From Vibrio thalassae (lineage in GTDB: Bacteria > Pseudomonadota > Gammaproteobacteria > Enterobacterales > Vibrionaceae), in NCBI RefSeq assembly GCF_900089835.1, contig NZ_OANU01000009.1:62001-126000 (forward strand): 64,000 nucleotides of DNA, in the 5' to 3' direction. How positions within the stretch are numbered: position 1 is the stretch's first letter; each line of letters opens with the position of its first letter. The position numbers were made by a program, and so were the translations under genes. The notes under the pieces are model-generated. The model ran no database searches, was not told the DNA's origin, and saw only the letters and a list, made by a program, of their open reading frames with translations. Positions 9,092 through 18,941 of the stretch are shown piece by piece.

Positions 9092-10906
9092 TCATGGGGT
9101 CAAAGTATCAATTAGCTGATTTTTACGAAGATGTTGCAAAAAGTCCTCCGCAGCAACAAAGCCGGTCAGGCGAGCGACAGGAATCGCATTTCCATTGGCA
9201 TCCCAAAATTCAATGGTGGGAAGTCCCAGGACATCCATTGCTTTGAGCAACTCAATATCTTGTGGCTGGTTTTTGGTGACATCAGCTTGAAGTAACACAA
9301 ATTGAGACAGCACGGGCTCGACCGAAGCATCGTGGAAGGTATATTTCTCAAACTCCTTGCAAGCCACGCACCAATCAGCATAGAAATCGAGCATGACTGG
9401 CTTTCTTGCTTGCTTAGCTTTAGCGAGCTCTGCGTTGAGTTCTGCTACATTACTGATTTGGATAAAACGAATGGATACTTCGCTGCCAATATTCTTGCTA
9501 GGGGTTCCAAACCAGTGATCGAGTATAGGTTGTGCGGAAGCAAATAAGCCTAAGATAGCAAGTATCCCGACGCAGCTTTGCTTCCAGCCGCCAAAGGGTA
9601 GAGCATTTTTTTGATGATACAGCCAACCAAAGGCCGCAATACCCAACAATGACCAAAGCACGCTGCTCCAAAACTCAGGTAGTAACCTTTCTAGTAGAAA
9701 GATTGGCGCGGCGAGTAGGACAAAGCCAAACAGTACTTTGACGCGTTCCATCCAACTACCCGCTTTGGGTAGTAGCTTATTGCCAAAGACTGCCGCAGCG
9801 ATAAGTGGGATGCCCATTCCTAGTGCTAGAGCATACAGTGCGATACCGCCAGTGAGTAAGTCTCCGCTTTGGGCAACGTACAATAACGCGCCTGATAATG
9901 GAGCGGTGGTACAAGGAGAGCACACTAATCCGGAGATTGCTCCCATTGCAAAAACACCAAGTAGGTTACCACCTTGCTGTTTATTGCTGAGATTATTGAG
10001 CCACGTTTGCAGCCCGCTTGGCAATTGCAGAGTATACAAACCAAACATGGATAATGATAAAGCGACAAACAAGACACTCAGACCGATCAATACATAGGGG
10101 TGCTGCATTGCGGCTTGAAATTGCATTCCAGCTGACGCCACCACCAACCCTAAAAGGGTATAGGTCAGTGCCATGCCTTGCACGTAAACCATCGATAGTA
10201 AAAGTGCTTGCTTGTGACTGCGTCTACCACCACCTAAGACGATGCTGGTTAGAATGGGATACATAGGAAGAACACAAGGTGTGAAGGCGAGCCCTATGCC
10301 CAAAAGTAAAAATAGTGCTGGAGTCCACCAACTTTTCCCGAGCTGATCTGTTAGCTCATTGTCTCGAGTTTGTGTGGCGGCTGGTGGCGCTGTTTTCTCG
10401 GTATTTGTGTTAACCGCATTGATTTTATCGAGCGAGGCATCGTCAAAGCTGAAGGGTTTAATGTCGATGATGCGTGTTTCAGGAGGATAACAAAACCCTG
10501 CTTTGGCGCAGCCTTGATACTGGACGATAAGTTTAGCGTTTGCTTGATATTGGCTTAACGGGATGTCGATAAGTAATGGCTCAGTATAGATATTCACATC
10601 ACCAAAGAACTCATCGTGATAAGGTTGGCCGTCTCGCATGTTGATGTGACCAACCAACACATTCTCACCGCTGATTGAGATACGATCTTGGTATAAGTAG
10701 TAGTCATCCTTTACCTGCCAATCAATGAAGATCTTATTACCCTGTTGGTAAAAATTCATTGGGAAGGCCTCGTCAACAGGTACAAACGTATTGGAAGCAC
10801 TTGGTGTGAAAGCTGGCGCATTATTGGTATTACCAAACAACGCCCAACTCGGTGTAGAGAAGGCGATAGTAAAAAGCAGGACGAAATGAGACAAAATTCG
10901 GAACAT
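9092..10906 (-). CDS. dsbD: Thiol:disulfide interchange protein DsbD
   Basis: Moves reducing power from cytoplasmic thioredoxin across the inner membrane to periplasmic DsbC-type proteins and cytochrome c maturation. The start is placed at 10906 because a clear signal peptide begins there ([16 protein letters not shown], cleaved near SWALF), giving 604 aa. The N-terminal immunoglobulin-like domain carries the cysteine pair in [11 protein letters not shown]. The transmembrane domain (about residues 190-430) carries one cysteine in TPCVLPMYP and another in GLVCSPC. The C-terminal thioredoxin domain has WCVACK. All six redox cysteines are present, so it should be functional. Confidence 0.95.
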   Translation of the reverse strand: MFRILSHFVLLFTIAFSTPSWALFGNTNNAPAFTPSASNTFVPVDEAFPMNFYQQGNKIFIDWQVKDDYYLYQDRISISGENVLVGHINMRDGQPYHDEFFGDVNIYTEPLLIDIPLSQYQANAKLIVQYQGCAKAGFCYPPETRIIDIKPFSFDDASLDKINAVNTNTEKTAPPAATQTRDNELTDQLGKSWWTPALFLLLGIGLAFTPCVLPMYPILTSIVLGGGRRSHKQALLLSMVYVQGMALTYTLLGLVVASAGMQFQAAMQHPYVLIGLSVLFVALSLSMFGLYTLQLPSGLQTWLNNLSNKQQGGNLLGVFAMGAISGLVCSPCTTAPLSGALLYVAQSGDLLTGGIALYALALGMGIPLIAAAVFGNKLLPKAGSWMERVKVLFGFVLLAAPIFLLERLLPEFWSSVLWSLLGIAAFGWLYHQKNALPFGGWKQSCVGILAILGLFASAQPILDHWFGTPSKNIGSEVSIRFIQISNVAELNAELAKAKQARKPVMLDFYADWCVACKEFEKYTFHDASVEPVLSQFVLLQADVTKNQPQDIELLKAMDVLGLPTIEFWDANGNAIPVARLTGFVAAEDFLQHLRKNQLIDTLTP

Positions 10907-10991
10907 ATAAGCCAAGTAAACTCGATCGTGAATATGTTGAGGGTATCTTAACTTAAGACAGGAAGATAGGTGGTTTTGTTGCACGAAGGGT

Positions 10992-11025
10992 AAAAAAAGA
11001 GCGGCGTATTTACGCCGCTCTTTTT
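10992..11025 (-). terminator. Rho-independent terminator after dcuA
   Basis: Stem AGAGCGGCGT/ACGCCGCTCT with a short ATTT loop, flanked by A- and T-runs so it could work in both directions. It lies directly after the dcuA stop on that strand and separates it from dsbD. Confidence 0.85.
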
Positions 11026-11043
11026 AGATTTCATGAGTGGGGC

Positions 11044-12354
11044 TTAACCAATCAAGATACCGCCGAAGGCGAAACCTAGTGCCACCGCTGTTGCGATAGT
11101 CACCACTCCAGGAACAAAGAATGGATGGTTAAAGACTAAGTTACCGATTCGTGTTGAACCTGTATCATCCATTTCTACTGCGGCTAGAAGCGTTGGGTAA
11201 GTCGGTAGTACGAATAGCGCACTCACTGCAGCAAATGAGGCAACGGCTGTCAGTGGAGCAACACCGATCGCTAGAGCTGCTGGCATCAGTGCAACCGTTG
11301 TTGCGCCTTGTGAGTAAAGCAGCATAGAAGCAAAGAAAAGAACCAGAGCTAGCATCCATGGATAATCAGCAAGTAGCGCACCTGCGAATTCTTTGATGCC
11401 GTCAACGTGTGCGTTAACGAACGTTGAACCTAACCATGCGACACCCAATACGCAGACACAGGCCGTCATACCTGAACGGAAAGTCGCGGCGGAAGGAATT
11501 TTAGACGCATCGATCTTTGTGGTCAGTGTGATGATGGTCGCTGCTGCTAGCATCACTGTCATAATCGCTTCGTTACGTCCAAGTGCCGGATTCTCAATTA
11601 GGCCAACAGAGCTAGAAATAGCCGCGGCATAACAAACGACGAAGGCAATAGCACCTAGGAAAATGTACGTTGCCTTTTTCGCTGTTGGCAGAATTTCACG
11701 TTTTTGAGCTGTGTTGAGTTTAATTAGACCCTGAGCAAGGCGCTCTTGATAAACGGGGTCGTCTTTGAGCTCGCTGCCCATGAAGTTGGCAACAAATGCC
11801 CCTACCATACAAGCGATAAAGGTAGTTGGTATACAAACCGCAAGTAGAGTTAGGTAATCAACACCCATCGGCGCTAGCATAGCAGCAAACGCGACAACCG
11901 CTGCTGAGATTGGAGACGCTGTGATAGCAATTTGCGATGCGACAACCGCGATAGACAGTGGACGAGATGGACGAACGCCTTGTCCTTTGGCAACTTCAGC
12001 AATGACGGGCAATGTGGAAAATGCAGTATGGCCAGTACCAGCCATGAGTGTCATCAAGAAAGTGACAATTGGAGCGTAAAAGGTAATCCTTTCTGGATGT
12101 TTACGGAGAAAGTCTTCGGCAACTTGCACTAGCCAATCCAGACCACCAGCGACTTGCATTGCAGCGATAGCAGTAATGACCGACATAATGATTAAGATAA
12201 CATCTACCGGGATGTAAGCTTGATGTGTCGGAACCCCTAAGACCAAAGATAGGGAAATAACACCCGCACCACCCGCTAAACCAATTCCAATCCCGCCTAT
12301 ACGTGCGCCTAAATAGATAAACAGCAGTACGACGGCCAGTTCTATAGCAACCAT
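11044..12354 (-). CDS. dcuA: Anaerobic C4-dicarboxylate transporter of the DcuA/DcuB family
   Basis: Exchanges aspartate or fumarate for succinate across the inner membrane during anaerobic growth. The ATG at 12354 (436 aa, close to the usual 433) is chosen because a GAGGA ribosome binding site lies 7 bases before it; an ATG at 12369 is also in frame. The protein is hydrophobic throughout, with family signatures such as GGLDWLV, the TGHTAFSTLPVI region and ITASPISAAVVA. It lies downstream of aspA on the same strand, the arrangement seen in E. coli (aspA-dcuA). With AspA and FrdABCD in this window it completes the aspartate-to-succinate fumarate respiration route. Confidence 0.93.
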   Translation of the reverse strand: MVAIELAVVLLFIYLGARIGGIGIGLAGGAGVISLSLVLGVPTHQAYIPVDVILIIMSVITAIAAMQVAGGLDWLVQVAEDFLRKHPERITFYAPIVTFLMTLMAGTGHTAFSTLPVIAEVAKGQGVRPSRPLSIAVVASQIAITASPISAAVVAFAAMLAPMGVDYLTLLAVCIPTTFIACMVGAFVANFMGSELKDDPVYQERLAQGLIKLNTAQKREILPTAKKATYIFLGAIAFVVCYAAAISSSVGLIENPALGRNEAIMTVMLAAATIITLTTKIDASKIPSAATFRSGMTACVCVLGVAWLGSTFVNAHVDGIKEFAGALLADYPWMLALVLFFASMLLYSQGATTVALMPAALAIGVAPLTAVASFAAVSALFVLPTYPTLLAAVEMDDTGSTRIGNLVFNHPFFVPGVVTIATAVALGFAFGGILIG

Positions 12355-12463
12355 AGCAATTCCTCGCATTATACCTTTGGGTTATTCGTGTAAACAACTG
12401 GAGGTATTTATTTGTGTCGTGTTATATAAGTTTTAAAAAGCTTTTAATTTGGCCTAGTGGCAA

Positions 12464-12496
12464 TTAAAAAGGCTCTCCAAAAGGAGAGCCTTAAAA
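12464..12496 (-). terminator. Rho-independent terminator after aspA
   Basis: Stem AAGGCTCTCC/GGAGAGCCTT with an AAAA loop and a T-run on the minus strand, placed just after the aspA stop codon. It suggests aspA is mostly transcribed alone, with dcuA having its own promoter or relying on read-through. Confidence 0.85.
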
Positions 12497-12501
12497 GCAG
12501 A

Positions 12502-13953
12502 TTACTCGTAGCGTTTCGCTTTATACTGAGGTTTCATTAGATTGTCTACTGAGAATATATCATCAAGTTCTTCTTCTGATAGTAGACCTCTTTCAAGGAC
12601 CACTTCACGAACACTCTTACCGGTTTCAGCACAAATTTTACCGACGATGTCGCCTTCATGGTGACCAATATATGGGTTAAGGTAAGTCACAATACCGATT
12701 GAGTTAAAGACGTAACCTTCACAAATTTCTTTGTTTACCGTAATACCCTCTACGCATTTATCACGAAGGTTGATACATGCATTCTTTAGAATCTCGAGTG
12801 ATTCAAACATGCTCTGTGCAATGACCGGTTCCATAACGTTAAGCTGAAGCTGTCCACCTTCCGCTGCAAAAGAGATGGTATTGTCGTTACCAAGAACCTT
12901 AAAGCATACTTGGTTAACCACTTCTGGTACTACCGGGTTCACTTTTGCTGGCATGATTGATGAACCAGCTTGAAGTTCTGGTAGATTCAATTCGTTCAAA
13001 CCCGTACGTGGGCCTGAAGACAATAAACGAAGGTCATTACAGATTTTAGAGAGTTTTACCGCCAAGCGCTTTAGAGCACCGTGTATCATGACATAAGCAC
13101 CACAGTCTGATGTTGCTTCAATTAAATCTTCTGCCGGGACACATTCTAGTCCAGTTACTTCCGTGAGGTGTTTAACAGCGAGCTCTTGATAACCTTCGGC
13201 AGCATTCAGACCAGTACCGATCGCTGTCGCACCTAGGTTGACTTCAAGTAATAGCTTCGATGTGTAATCGAGGTTACGAATTTCTTCGTTTAAGGTGACA
13301 GCCCATGCATGGAACTCTTGACCTACGGTCATTGGCACGGCGTCTTGTAGCTGAGTACGACCCATTTTTAGAATGGTAGAGAACTCTTGGCTCTTGTCTT
13401 CAAATGCGCCTTTGAGATATTCGATAGCATCAATAAGCTTGCGAACACTGTTGAAAACTGCGATGCGGAAACCAGTTGGGTAAGCGCAGTTAGTTGATTG
13501 GCTCTTGTTTACATGGTCATTCGGGTTAATAAACTCATATTGCCCTTTTTCTTTGCCCATCAACTCAAGAGCAATATTGGCAATGACTTCGTTAGTGTTC
13601 ATGTTCACAGACGTACCAGCACCACCTTGGAAAACATCCGATGGGAACTGATCCATGCATTTGCCAGTTTCTAAAATCACGTCACAGGCTTGAATAATGA
13701 AATGAGCAATATCTTTTGGAATGACACCAAGCTCCCTGTTAGCTAATGCTGCCGCTTTTTTGGTCATTACCATACCACGAACAAAGTCTGGCACATCAGA
13801 AATGGTGACGTTGGAGATATTAAAGTTTTCGATAGCGCGTAGCGTGTGAATGCCGTAGTAAGCATCCGCCGGGACATGACGTTGACCTAATAGATCTTCT
13901 TCAATACGAGTGGCTTGATTTGCTACAGGGTTAGCGTGTGTGGTTGTAGCCAT
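12502..13953 (-). CDS. aspA: Aspartate ammonia-lyase (aspartase)
   Basis: Converts L-aspartate to fumarate and ammonia in the cytoplasm, feeding fumarate respiration. The 483-aa product has the fumarase/aspartase superfamily signature [11 protein letters not shown] in the catalytic loop. Upstream are [11 protein letters not shown] and the [10 protein letters not shown] and [12 protein letters not shown] motifs expected of aspartase rather than fumarase C. An AAGGA ribosome binding site lies 9 bases before the ATG. Its length matches the family (about 478). The neighbouring dcuA transports its substrate and products, and fxsA is divergent upstream. Confidence 0.96.
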   Translation of the reverse strand: MATTTHANPVANQATRIEEDLLGQRHVPADAYYGIHTLRAIENFNISNVTISDVPDFVRGMVMTKKAAALANRELGVIPKDIAHFIIQACDVILETGKCMDQFPSDVFQGGAGTSVNMNTNEVIANIALELMGKEKGQYEFINPNDHVNKSQSTNCAYPTGFRIAVFNSVRKLIDAIEYLKGAFEDKSQEFSTILKMGRTQLQDAVPMTVGQEFHAWAVTLNEEIRNLDYTSKLLLEVNLGATAIGTGLNAAEGYQELAVKHLTEVTGLECVPAEDLIEATSDCGAYVMIHGALKRLAVKLSKICNDLRLLSSGPRTGLNELNLPELQAGSSIMPAKVNPVVPEVVNQVCFKVLGNDNTISFAAEGGQLQLNVMEPVIAQSMFESLEILKNACINLRDKCVEGITVNKEICEGYVFNSIGIVTYLNPYIGHHEGDIVGKICAETGKSVREVVLERGLLSEEELDDIFSVDNLMKPQYKAKRYE

Positions 13954-14305
13954 ATTATGGATCCTTAGATTATTGTTCTGCGTTGATTACAGTATATTTG
14001 CCAAATCTGTTTTAAGAATCCATTCGCCAGAATAATTGGCTAGTTATTACGTCCTGACTTATAGAGTACATATTACTTAAAGTAGCACACAAAAATAGTA
14101 GCCAGATCACCTTTTTCACCTAAAGTTTGCACAAGGTTGCGTAACGAGCCGGAGATGCGATGACCATCAAAAAAATTCATGGATAGAAGGCGCTCATTTA
14201 CGCTTTGTAAAGCTAAATTTGTGGTTTGGATTGACGAAAACGCGCTTTTTATTTGTGGTTTGGTTCTAGGTCAGCGTAAACTGACATCAAACCAAGGAGG
14301 ACGTT
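13954..14305. other. Divergent promoter region between aspA and fxsA
   Basis: About 350 bases that must hold the aspA and fxsA promoters. I looked for FNR (TTGAT-N4-ATCAA) and CRP (TGTGA-N6-TCACA) sites and saw no good match. An open frame across 14179-14502 shadows the fxsA coding frame and is not accepted as a gene. Confidence 0.4.
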
Positions 14306-14809
14306 GTGTTTCCGATATTATTATTACTGTTTATTTTTGTGCCGATTATCGAAATTGGGTTGTTTATTCAAGTGGGTGGTTTCTTAGGACTCTGGCCAAC
14401 AATCGGGTTAGTTTTACTAACCGCTTTTGTGGGGGCTTCTCTGGTAAGAAGCCAAGGTTTACAAACACTAATGTCGGTGCAAACACGACTTCAACAAGGT
14501 GAAATGCCAGCGCAGCAAATTGTCGAGGGTGTGATGTTGGCCGTCGCAGGTGTGCTACTACTCACTCCTGGTTTTATGACTGATGCCTTGGGCATGTTAG
14601 TGCTGTTGCCGGCTCCACGAGCGGCGATTGCCAAATACTTAATGAGTAAAATGGTCGTTAAAACGATGTCTGGTGGTGGATTCCACCAAGGCGGCTTTCA
14701 AGGGCATGACCCTTTTCAGCAAAATCCTTTCGATAAACACCAAGATGGACATACTTTCGAAGGTGAATATGAACGTAAGGATGACGATGACCGCAACAAA
14801 TTAAATTAA
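14306..14809 (+). CDS. fxsA: FxsA family inner-membrane protein
   Basis: 167 aa starting with GTG. A strong AAGGAGGA ribosome binding site 5 bases upstream decides the start. The N-terminal half is hydrophobic with about three to four membrane segments and the family pattern PIIEIGLFIQVGGFLG and LTPGFMTDALG. The C-terminus is soluble, rich in Gly, Phe, His and Asp. In E. coli FxsA is known for sparing F-plasmid-bearing cells from phage T7 exclusion; its molecular role is unclear. Adjacency to aspA is conserved with E. coli. The following gene starts 5 bases after its stop, implying co-transcription. Confidence 0.93.
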   Translation: MFPILLLLFIFVPIIEIGLFIQVGGFLGLWPTIGLVLLTAFVGASLVRSQGLQTLMSVQTRLQQGEMPAQQIVEGVMLAVAGVLLLTPGFMTDALGMLVLLPAPRAAIAKYLMSKMVVKTMSGGGFHQGGFQGHDPFQQNPFDKHQDGHTFEGEYERKDDDDRNKLN

Positions 14810-14813
14810 CACG

Positions 14814-15314
14814 ATGTTTAAACGAGTTAAGCTGACCAAGCGCCGCTGGAATAACGTATTAATCATCGCTATCTCGGTATTTATGTTGTTGATGGCGGCG
14901 CCGAACCTCATTAAGCAGTACCTTCTTGAGCAAAAGGTAGCCCCTAAGACATTAACCGGTTATGTGTTAGACCCGAATGCGCAGCCTATTGAAATTAACT
15001 ATGCGGGCATTCAATTTTATTTTGATGACGACACTTGGCATGCCATCCCAGAAAAATGGACACCAGAAGCGGCCAACGTTATTCAACGCTGGCAACAGAT
15101 TCATGGAACGCCTGTGGATGAAGCGACCTACGCCAAACTGCAACCTGCATTGGAAAGCCCAATGACGGTAGAGGTATGGTATCAAGAGAAAGAAGAGCCT
15201 CAACGTATCACCGCCTACTCACTGAAAAAGTTCTGGCTTTTGAATACTTACGATGAAAATTGGGTTGCAGTCAGTTTTGAAGCCAGTAGTCTAATACCTA
15301 CCGAAGACAACTAA
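14814..15314 (+). CDS. Conserved hypothetical membrane-anchored protein between fxsA and mutM
   Basis: 166 aa, not recognised as a named family. A basic N-terminus (KRVKLTKRRWNN) is followed by one membrane helix (about residues 13-32). The rest is a periplasmic domain of about 130 residues with many aromatic residues and no cysteines. It begins 5 bases after fxsA and ends 13 bases before mutM, so the three are probably one transcript. Nothing in it suggests an enzyme; a structural or assembly role is possible but unsupported. Confidence 0.75.
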   Translation: MFKRVKLTKRRWNNVLIIAISVFMLLMAAPNLIKQYLLEQKVAPKTLTGYVLDPNAQPIEINYAGIQFYFDDDTWHAIPEKWTPEAANVIQRWQQIHGTPVDEATYAKLQPALESPMTVEVWYQEKEEPQRITAYSLKKFWLLNTYDENWVAVSFEASSLIPTEDN

Positions 15315-15326
15315 CAAAGAGCTCTT

Positions 15327-16136
15327 ATGCCAGAGTTACCCGAAGTAGAAGTGTCTCGTCTTGGGATCAGCCCACACTTATTAGATGAGACCATCAAAGA
15401 AATTGTCGTGCGCCAGCGACAACTGCGCTGGTTGATCCCGGAAGAAATTCATCAGTTACACGGACAAGCGATCACTTCCATTCGTCGTCGAGCAAAGTAT
15501 TTATTGATTGAGACGGAAGCAGGAACGGCGATCGTTCACTTGGGAATGTCTGGTAGCTTACGCGTTCTTGAAAACCCACCACCTGCAGACAAACATGACC
15601 ATGTTGACCTAGTGTTGAGTAACGGCAAAGTGATGCGTTACAACGACCCACGCCGTTTTGGTGCTTGGCTTTGGTGCCCTCCTGGAGCGTCCCACGAGCT
15701 GTTGGCAAATTGTGGTCCAGAGCCACTAACAGAAGAGTTTTGTGCCGATTGGATGTTAGAACGAGCAAAGAACAAACGTGTGGCGGTAAAAACCTTCATT
15801 ATGAATAATGCGAATGTTGTGGGAGTCGGCAATATCTACGCGTGTGAGTCATTGTTCAGTGCTGGAATTCACCCAACAACACCCGCTTATAAAGTCACGT
15901 TAACTCAGTGGCAGCGGCTGGTTGCAGAAATAAAGCGAGTATTAGCGCAGGCGATTGCACAAGGTGGCACGACGTTAAAAGACTTTTCGCAATCGGATGG
16001 TAAACCTGGTTACTTTGCTCAAGAGTTACAAGTATACGGGCGTGCGAATCAACCGTGTCAACAATGCACAGAGCCGATAGAGCAAATGAAAATCGGACAA
16101 AGAAATACGTTCTTTTGTTCCCATTGCCAACAGTGA
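15327..16136 (+). CDS. mutM: Formamidopyrimidine-DNA glycosylase
   Basis: Removes 8-oxoguanine and formamidopyrimidines from DNA and cleaves the abasic site. The 269-aa protein starts MPELPEVE, so Pro2 (the Schiff-base nucleophile after Met removal) and Glu3 are present. The central helix-two-turn-helix ([14 protein letters not shown], about residues 165-180) and the C-terminal zinc finger with cysteine pairs CQQC and CSHC are intact. The [12 protein letters not shown] loop is also typical. It ends a probable fxsA-unknown-mutM transcript and is convergent with lpxN. Confidence 0.97.
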   Translation: MPELPEVEVSRLGISPHLLDETIKEIVVRQRQLRWLIPEEIHQLHGQAITSIRRRAKYLLIETEAGTAIVHLGMSGSLRVLENPPPADKHDHVDLVLSNGKVMRYNDPRRFGAWLWCPPGASHELLANCGPEPLTEEFCADWMLERAKNKRVAVKTFIMNNANVVGVGNIYACESLFSAGIHPTTPAYKVTLTQWQRLVAEIKRVLAQAIAQGGTTLKDFSQSDGKPGYFAQELQVYGRANQPCQQCTEPIEQMKIGQRNTFFCSHCQQ

Positions 16137-16153
16137 TAAGGTGTCTCGTTATC

Positions 16154-16190
16154 AAAAAAGAAGCGCTTGCCTTGGCAAGCGTTTCTTTTT
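16154..16190. terminator. Bidirectional terminator between mutM and lpxN
   Basis: Near-perfect stem GAAGCGCTTGCC/GGCAAGCGTTTC with A-run on the left and T-run on the right, lying between two convergent genes, so it can end both transcripts. Confidence 0.85.
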
Positions 16191-16207
16191 GGGTAAGGCT
16201 TTACGAA

Positions 16208-17164
16208 CTAGATATTGTCGTAGATACGAACACCATCACGCTGGGTTTCTAGCAGGTATAAGTTCCACATATATTGTTCGGGTCTATCTCGTAGCAAATC
16301 TTCAATCGCTTTATTCATCGCTCGTGCATCTTGCTCTTCATCGCCCGTCGGGAAGTTGTCAATAGCGGGCAAAATATGCACCTCATATTTGCTGGTTTTA
16401 TCGTTATAGGCTGGCAGCACTGGGACGACTTTCGCTCGTGATAATCGCGACATTTTGCCAAAACCTTTTAACGTGGCTTTTTCGGTGGCAAAGAAAGGCA
16501 CAAATACTGAGTTCTGCGGACCGTGATCCTCATCAGGGAGCCAATATCCGATATAACCATCTTTAATCGAGCGCACGAAGGGTTTTACACCGGCACTACG
16601 AGCGAAGATACGACCACCATATTGTATACGCTGCACATGCATCAGCCAGTCACCAATGGGGTTGTTTTGTGGTTTCATGATCGTTGCTACTTTATAGCCT
16701 TGTGCTGCGAGCATTACCGCTGGGTAATCTACCGCCCATGCGTGTGGTGCCAAGATGATCACATTTTCGCCGGCATCGAGCAGTGGCATCAGATTTTCTT
16801 CACCGATCATGATGCCACGTTTTTGATTGTGTTTAGTGGAACGAATCAAAAACTCTGAATAGCCCAACAAGTATTGACCTGCTTTAGCGAAGGTCTCTTC
16901 GACAATATGTTGTATTTCTTGCTCAGACTTTTCTGGAAAACACTTTTGTAGATTAAGGCGAGTGCGTCTTACAACACGGCCATTCTTGCCAACGATAATA
17001 CCCGAGATATAACGAGCGAATTTATCGCGTGGTTTAGCAGGTACAAAAGCCAATAAAACGGCAAACAGAATACCGAGCCACGTTCCCCAATGTTTTGGGT
17101 GTAAAAACGCCCATTGGAATGTTGGGTTATAGAGGTTTTTGTCTATATTTTCTTGATTACTCAT
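16208..17164 (-). CDS. lpxN: Lipid A secondary acyltransferase (LpxM/LpxN type)
   Basis: 318 aa, inner-membrane LpxL/LpxM/HtrB family enzyme that adds a secondary acyl chain to lipid A. One N-terminal membrane anchor (about residues 28-45) precedes the catalytic domain with the HX4D motif (HAWAVD, about residue 141) and a downstream YWLPDEDHG segment. It lies 12 bases after a second family member. In V. cholerae the corresponding pair is LpxL and LpxN, the latter adding a 3-hydroxyacyl chain. Calling this copy LpxN follows that gene order; acyl-chain specificity cannot be read from sequence. Confidence 0.85.
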   Translation of the reverse strand: MSNQENIDKNLYNPTFQWAFLHPKHWGTWLGILFAVLLAFVPAKPRDKFARYISGIIVGKNGRVVRRTRLNLQKCFPEKSEQEIQHIVEETFAKAGQYLLGYSEFLIRSTKHNQKRGIMIGEENLMPLLDAGENVIILAPHAWAVDYPAVMLAAQGYKVATIMKPQNNPIGDWLMHVQRIQYGGRIFARSAGVKPFVRSIKDGYIGYWLPDEDHGPQNSVFVPFFATEKATLKGFGKMSRLSRAKVVPVLPAYNDKTSKYEVHILPAIDNFPTGDEEQDARAMNKAIEDLLRDRPEQYMWNLYLLETQRDGVRIYDNI

Positions 17165-17176
17165 AAGGCTTCGCAG

Positions 17177-18118
17177 TTAAAGATAGCGTGAGTTAGTTTG
17201 AGTCTCATCTGGCACTGACTTAAATCGTTTATGCATCCACAGCCATTGTTCAGGTGCTCTTAGGATAATTTGCTCTACATATCGATTCATTAGTGCCGCA
17301 GCGGCTACTTCATCCTTTTGAGGATATTCATCTTCAATAGATTGGTTCGCTATGATTTCATACTGACCATTGTCATTCCTAAATCCAGAACCAGGTACGA
17401 TAGCGCATTTACTGGTATAAGCCAAAATACTGGTACCAGTTGTTGTACAGGTTTCGTTGACGGCAAAGAAAGGGACAAAAACGCTCTTATTGTGCCCATA
17501 GTCTTGGTCTGGAAGGTAGAACAAGCGGTGACCTTGACGCATGACGCGGATCATTGATTTTAGGTCGGTGCGGTAGATCAGCTTGTTGCCGTTACGAGTT
17601 CGCCCTCTATATTGAATAAACTCGTAGGCAGGGTTGCTATGAGGTCGATAAGCCCCATAACCAGGAAGTCCTAGCACAGCGAAAGCTCGAGCGGTAATCT
17701 CGAGGTTTAACGCATGGACGCAGCACAACAGCACCCCTTTACCTTCGGCTTCGTGTCTTTCTAGCGCGCTGATATCTTGAGCAACCAAAATACGCTTAAA
17801 GCGCCACGTTGGCCAAAACCAAGTGATACCCGTTTCAATTAAAGCCATCCCTGAGTTCTTGAAGTTTTCTTCAATAAAAGCATCAAGCTCTGATGGGGTT
17901 TTCTCTGGAAAGGCGAGTTCTAAGTTGCGTCTTGCTATTTGAGCGCGCTTACCGCCAAATCGCATCCCAAACTTGCCCAAACCTCGTCCTAGTTTGAAGA
18001 GTAGAGAATAAGGAAGTAAATTCACAATGAGCGCGAGCAGACCAAACCCGAACCATACCCCCCAGTATTTAGGATGAAGTAACGATACGGTAAAGTCTGG
18101 CTTTTTATCTATTTTCAT
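17177..18118 (-). CDS. lpxL: Lipid A secondary acyltransferase (LpxL type)
   Basis: 313 aa when started at the ATG at 18118, just 5 bases after the slmA stop; an upstream start overlapping slmA is possible but less likely. A membrane anchor (about residues 22-40) precedes the acyltransferase domain, which has the HX4E motif (HALNLE, about residue 133) and FYLPDQDYG. It is paired with the related gene downstream and co-transcribed with slmA upstream. The two paralogues share the pattern LHPK(H/Y)WG near the N-terminus. Expected to add laurate- or myristate-like chains to lipid A at the inner membrane. Confidence 0.88.
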   Translation of the reverse strand: MKIDKKPDFTVSLLHPKYWGVWFGFGLLALIVNLLPYSLLFKLGRGLGKFGMRFGGKRAQIARRNLELAFPEKTPSELDAFIEENFKNSGMALIETGITWFWPTWRFKRILVAQDISALERHEAEGKGVLLCCVHALNLEITARAFAVLGLPGYGAYRPHSNPAYEFIQYRGRTRNGNKLIYRTDLKSMIRVMRQGHRLFYLPDQDYGHNKSVFVPFFAVNETCTTTGTSILAYTSKCAIVPGSGFRNDNGQYEIIANQSIEDEYPQKDEVAAAALMNRYVEQIILRAPEQWLWMHKRFKSVPDETQTNSRYL

Positions 18119-18123
18119 TCGGT

Positions 18124-18714
18124 TTACTGCAATTGTAGTTTTAGCAACGCCCAATATTCATCAAAGGTGGACGTTGGCGTGTATTTAAAGTCAGAACGAA
18201 CAAAACGGTTTAGGCTTCCCTCAACTTGTCCGAGCAATTGTGCAGCTAAGATCTTTTCATCAACAGGGAAGCTCTTGCCTTCGCGAATCTTGCGCTCACG
18301 AAGAATTTGACGTAAAGATGTCTCAATTCTTTCATAAAGCTGATTAATTCGTTCGCGTAATCGTTCATTCTCAAACATTAGAGCATGACCAGAAAGAATG
18401 CGACTTAATCCTGGGTTGCGCTCAGAAAAGACAAGAATTAATTGAAGCACTAGACGGATGCGTGTCAGCGTGTCTTTTTCTTCATCAAGAATACGGTTAA
18501 TGCGAGACATTAAAGATTCTTCGATAAACTCGATAAGCCCTTCAAACATACGGGCTTTGCTGGGAAAATGACGATAGAGCGCTGCTTCAGACACCCCAAC
18601 TTGCTTGGCAAGTTTTGCGGTGGTGATGCGAGATGTTCCTTCGTTAGACTCAAGCATTTGAGCAAGAGCTTGAAGGATTTCCTCTTTTCTATTCGACTTT
18701 TTCGTAGCGGACAT
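18124..18714 (-). CDS. slmA: Nucleoid occlusion factor SlmA
   Basis: TetR-family DNA-binding protein of 196 aa that, when bound to its chromosomal sites, blocks FtsZ assembly over the nucleoid. The N-terminal helix-turn-helix (about residues 25-55) contains [30 protein letters not shown]. The C-terminal half is the helical dimer domain. In Vibrio and E. coli slmA sits near coaBC (dfp) as here. The length equals the family norm (about 198). No copy of the palindromic SlmA-binding site was noticed nearby. Confidence 0.93.
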   Translation of the reverse strand: MSATKKSNRKEEILQALAQMLESNEGTSRITTAKLAKQVGVSEAALYRHFPSKARMFEGLIEFIEESLMSRINRILDEEKDTLTRIRLVLQLILVFSERNPGLSRILSGHALMFENERLRERINQLYERIETSLRQILRERKIREGKSFPVDEKILAAQLLGQVEGSLNRFVRSDFKYTPTSTFDEYWALLKLQLQ

Positions 18715-18804
18715 AAATCCTTTTCCTTTTGATTACTGCATGCCAATTTCAGCATGTTATCGCCCATAAGTAGATCTGTTAGTGTACCTAAGCGACTTAT
18801 AACT

Positions 18805-18838
18805 ACACAGTTCAACGTGGTAAATGGTTGAACTGTGT
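18805..18838. repeat. Perfect 12-bp inverted repeat between slmA and coaBC
   Basis: Arms ACACAGTTCAAC (18805-18816) and GTTGAACTGTGT (18827-18838) enclose a 10-base spacer. There is no U-run on either side, so it is a weak candidate for a classical terminator. It does not match the SlmA-binding consensus (GTGAGTACTCAC). It may be an operator, a transcript-stabilising hairpin after coaBC, or a replication/repair-related cruciform. Confidence 0.7.
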
Positions 18839-18941
18839 AACAATCTCTGTTTTGGGAAGTGCATTAACGGAAAGGCACTCTGTGATAAGTAGTGTGCTTA
18901 AGCGTGGCATGACTGACGTGTGCCACTATTTGTCATTAGAT

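Noticed and set aside
14179..14502. 107-codon open frame across the fxsA start
   Set aside because: It overlaps fxsA in another frame, has no ribosome binding site and no protein-like character; fxsA has a strong site and known family motifs.
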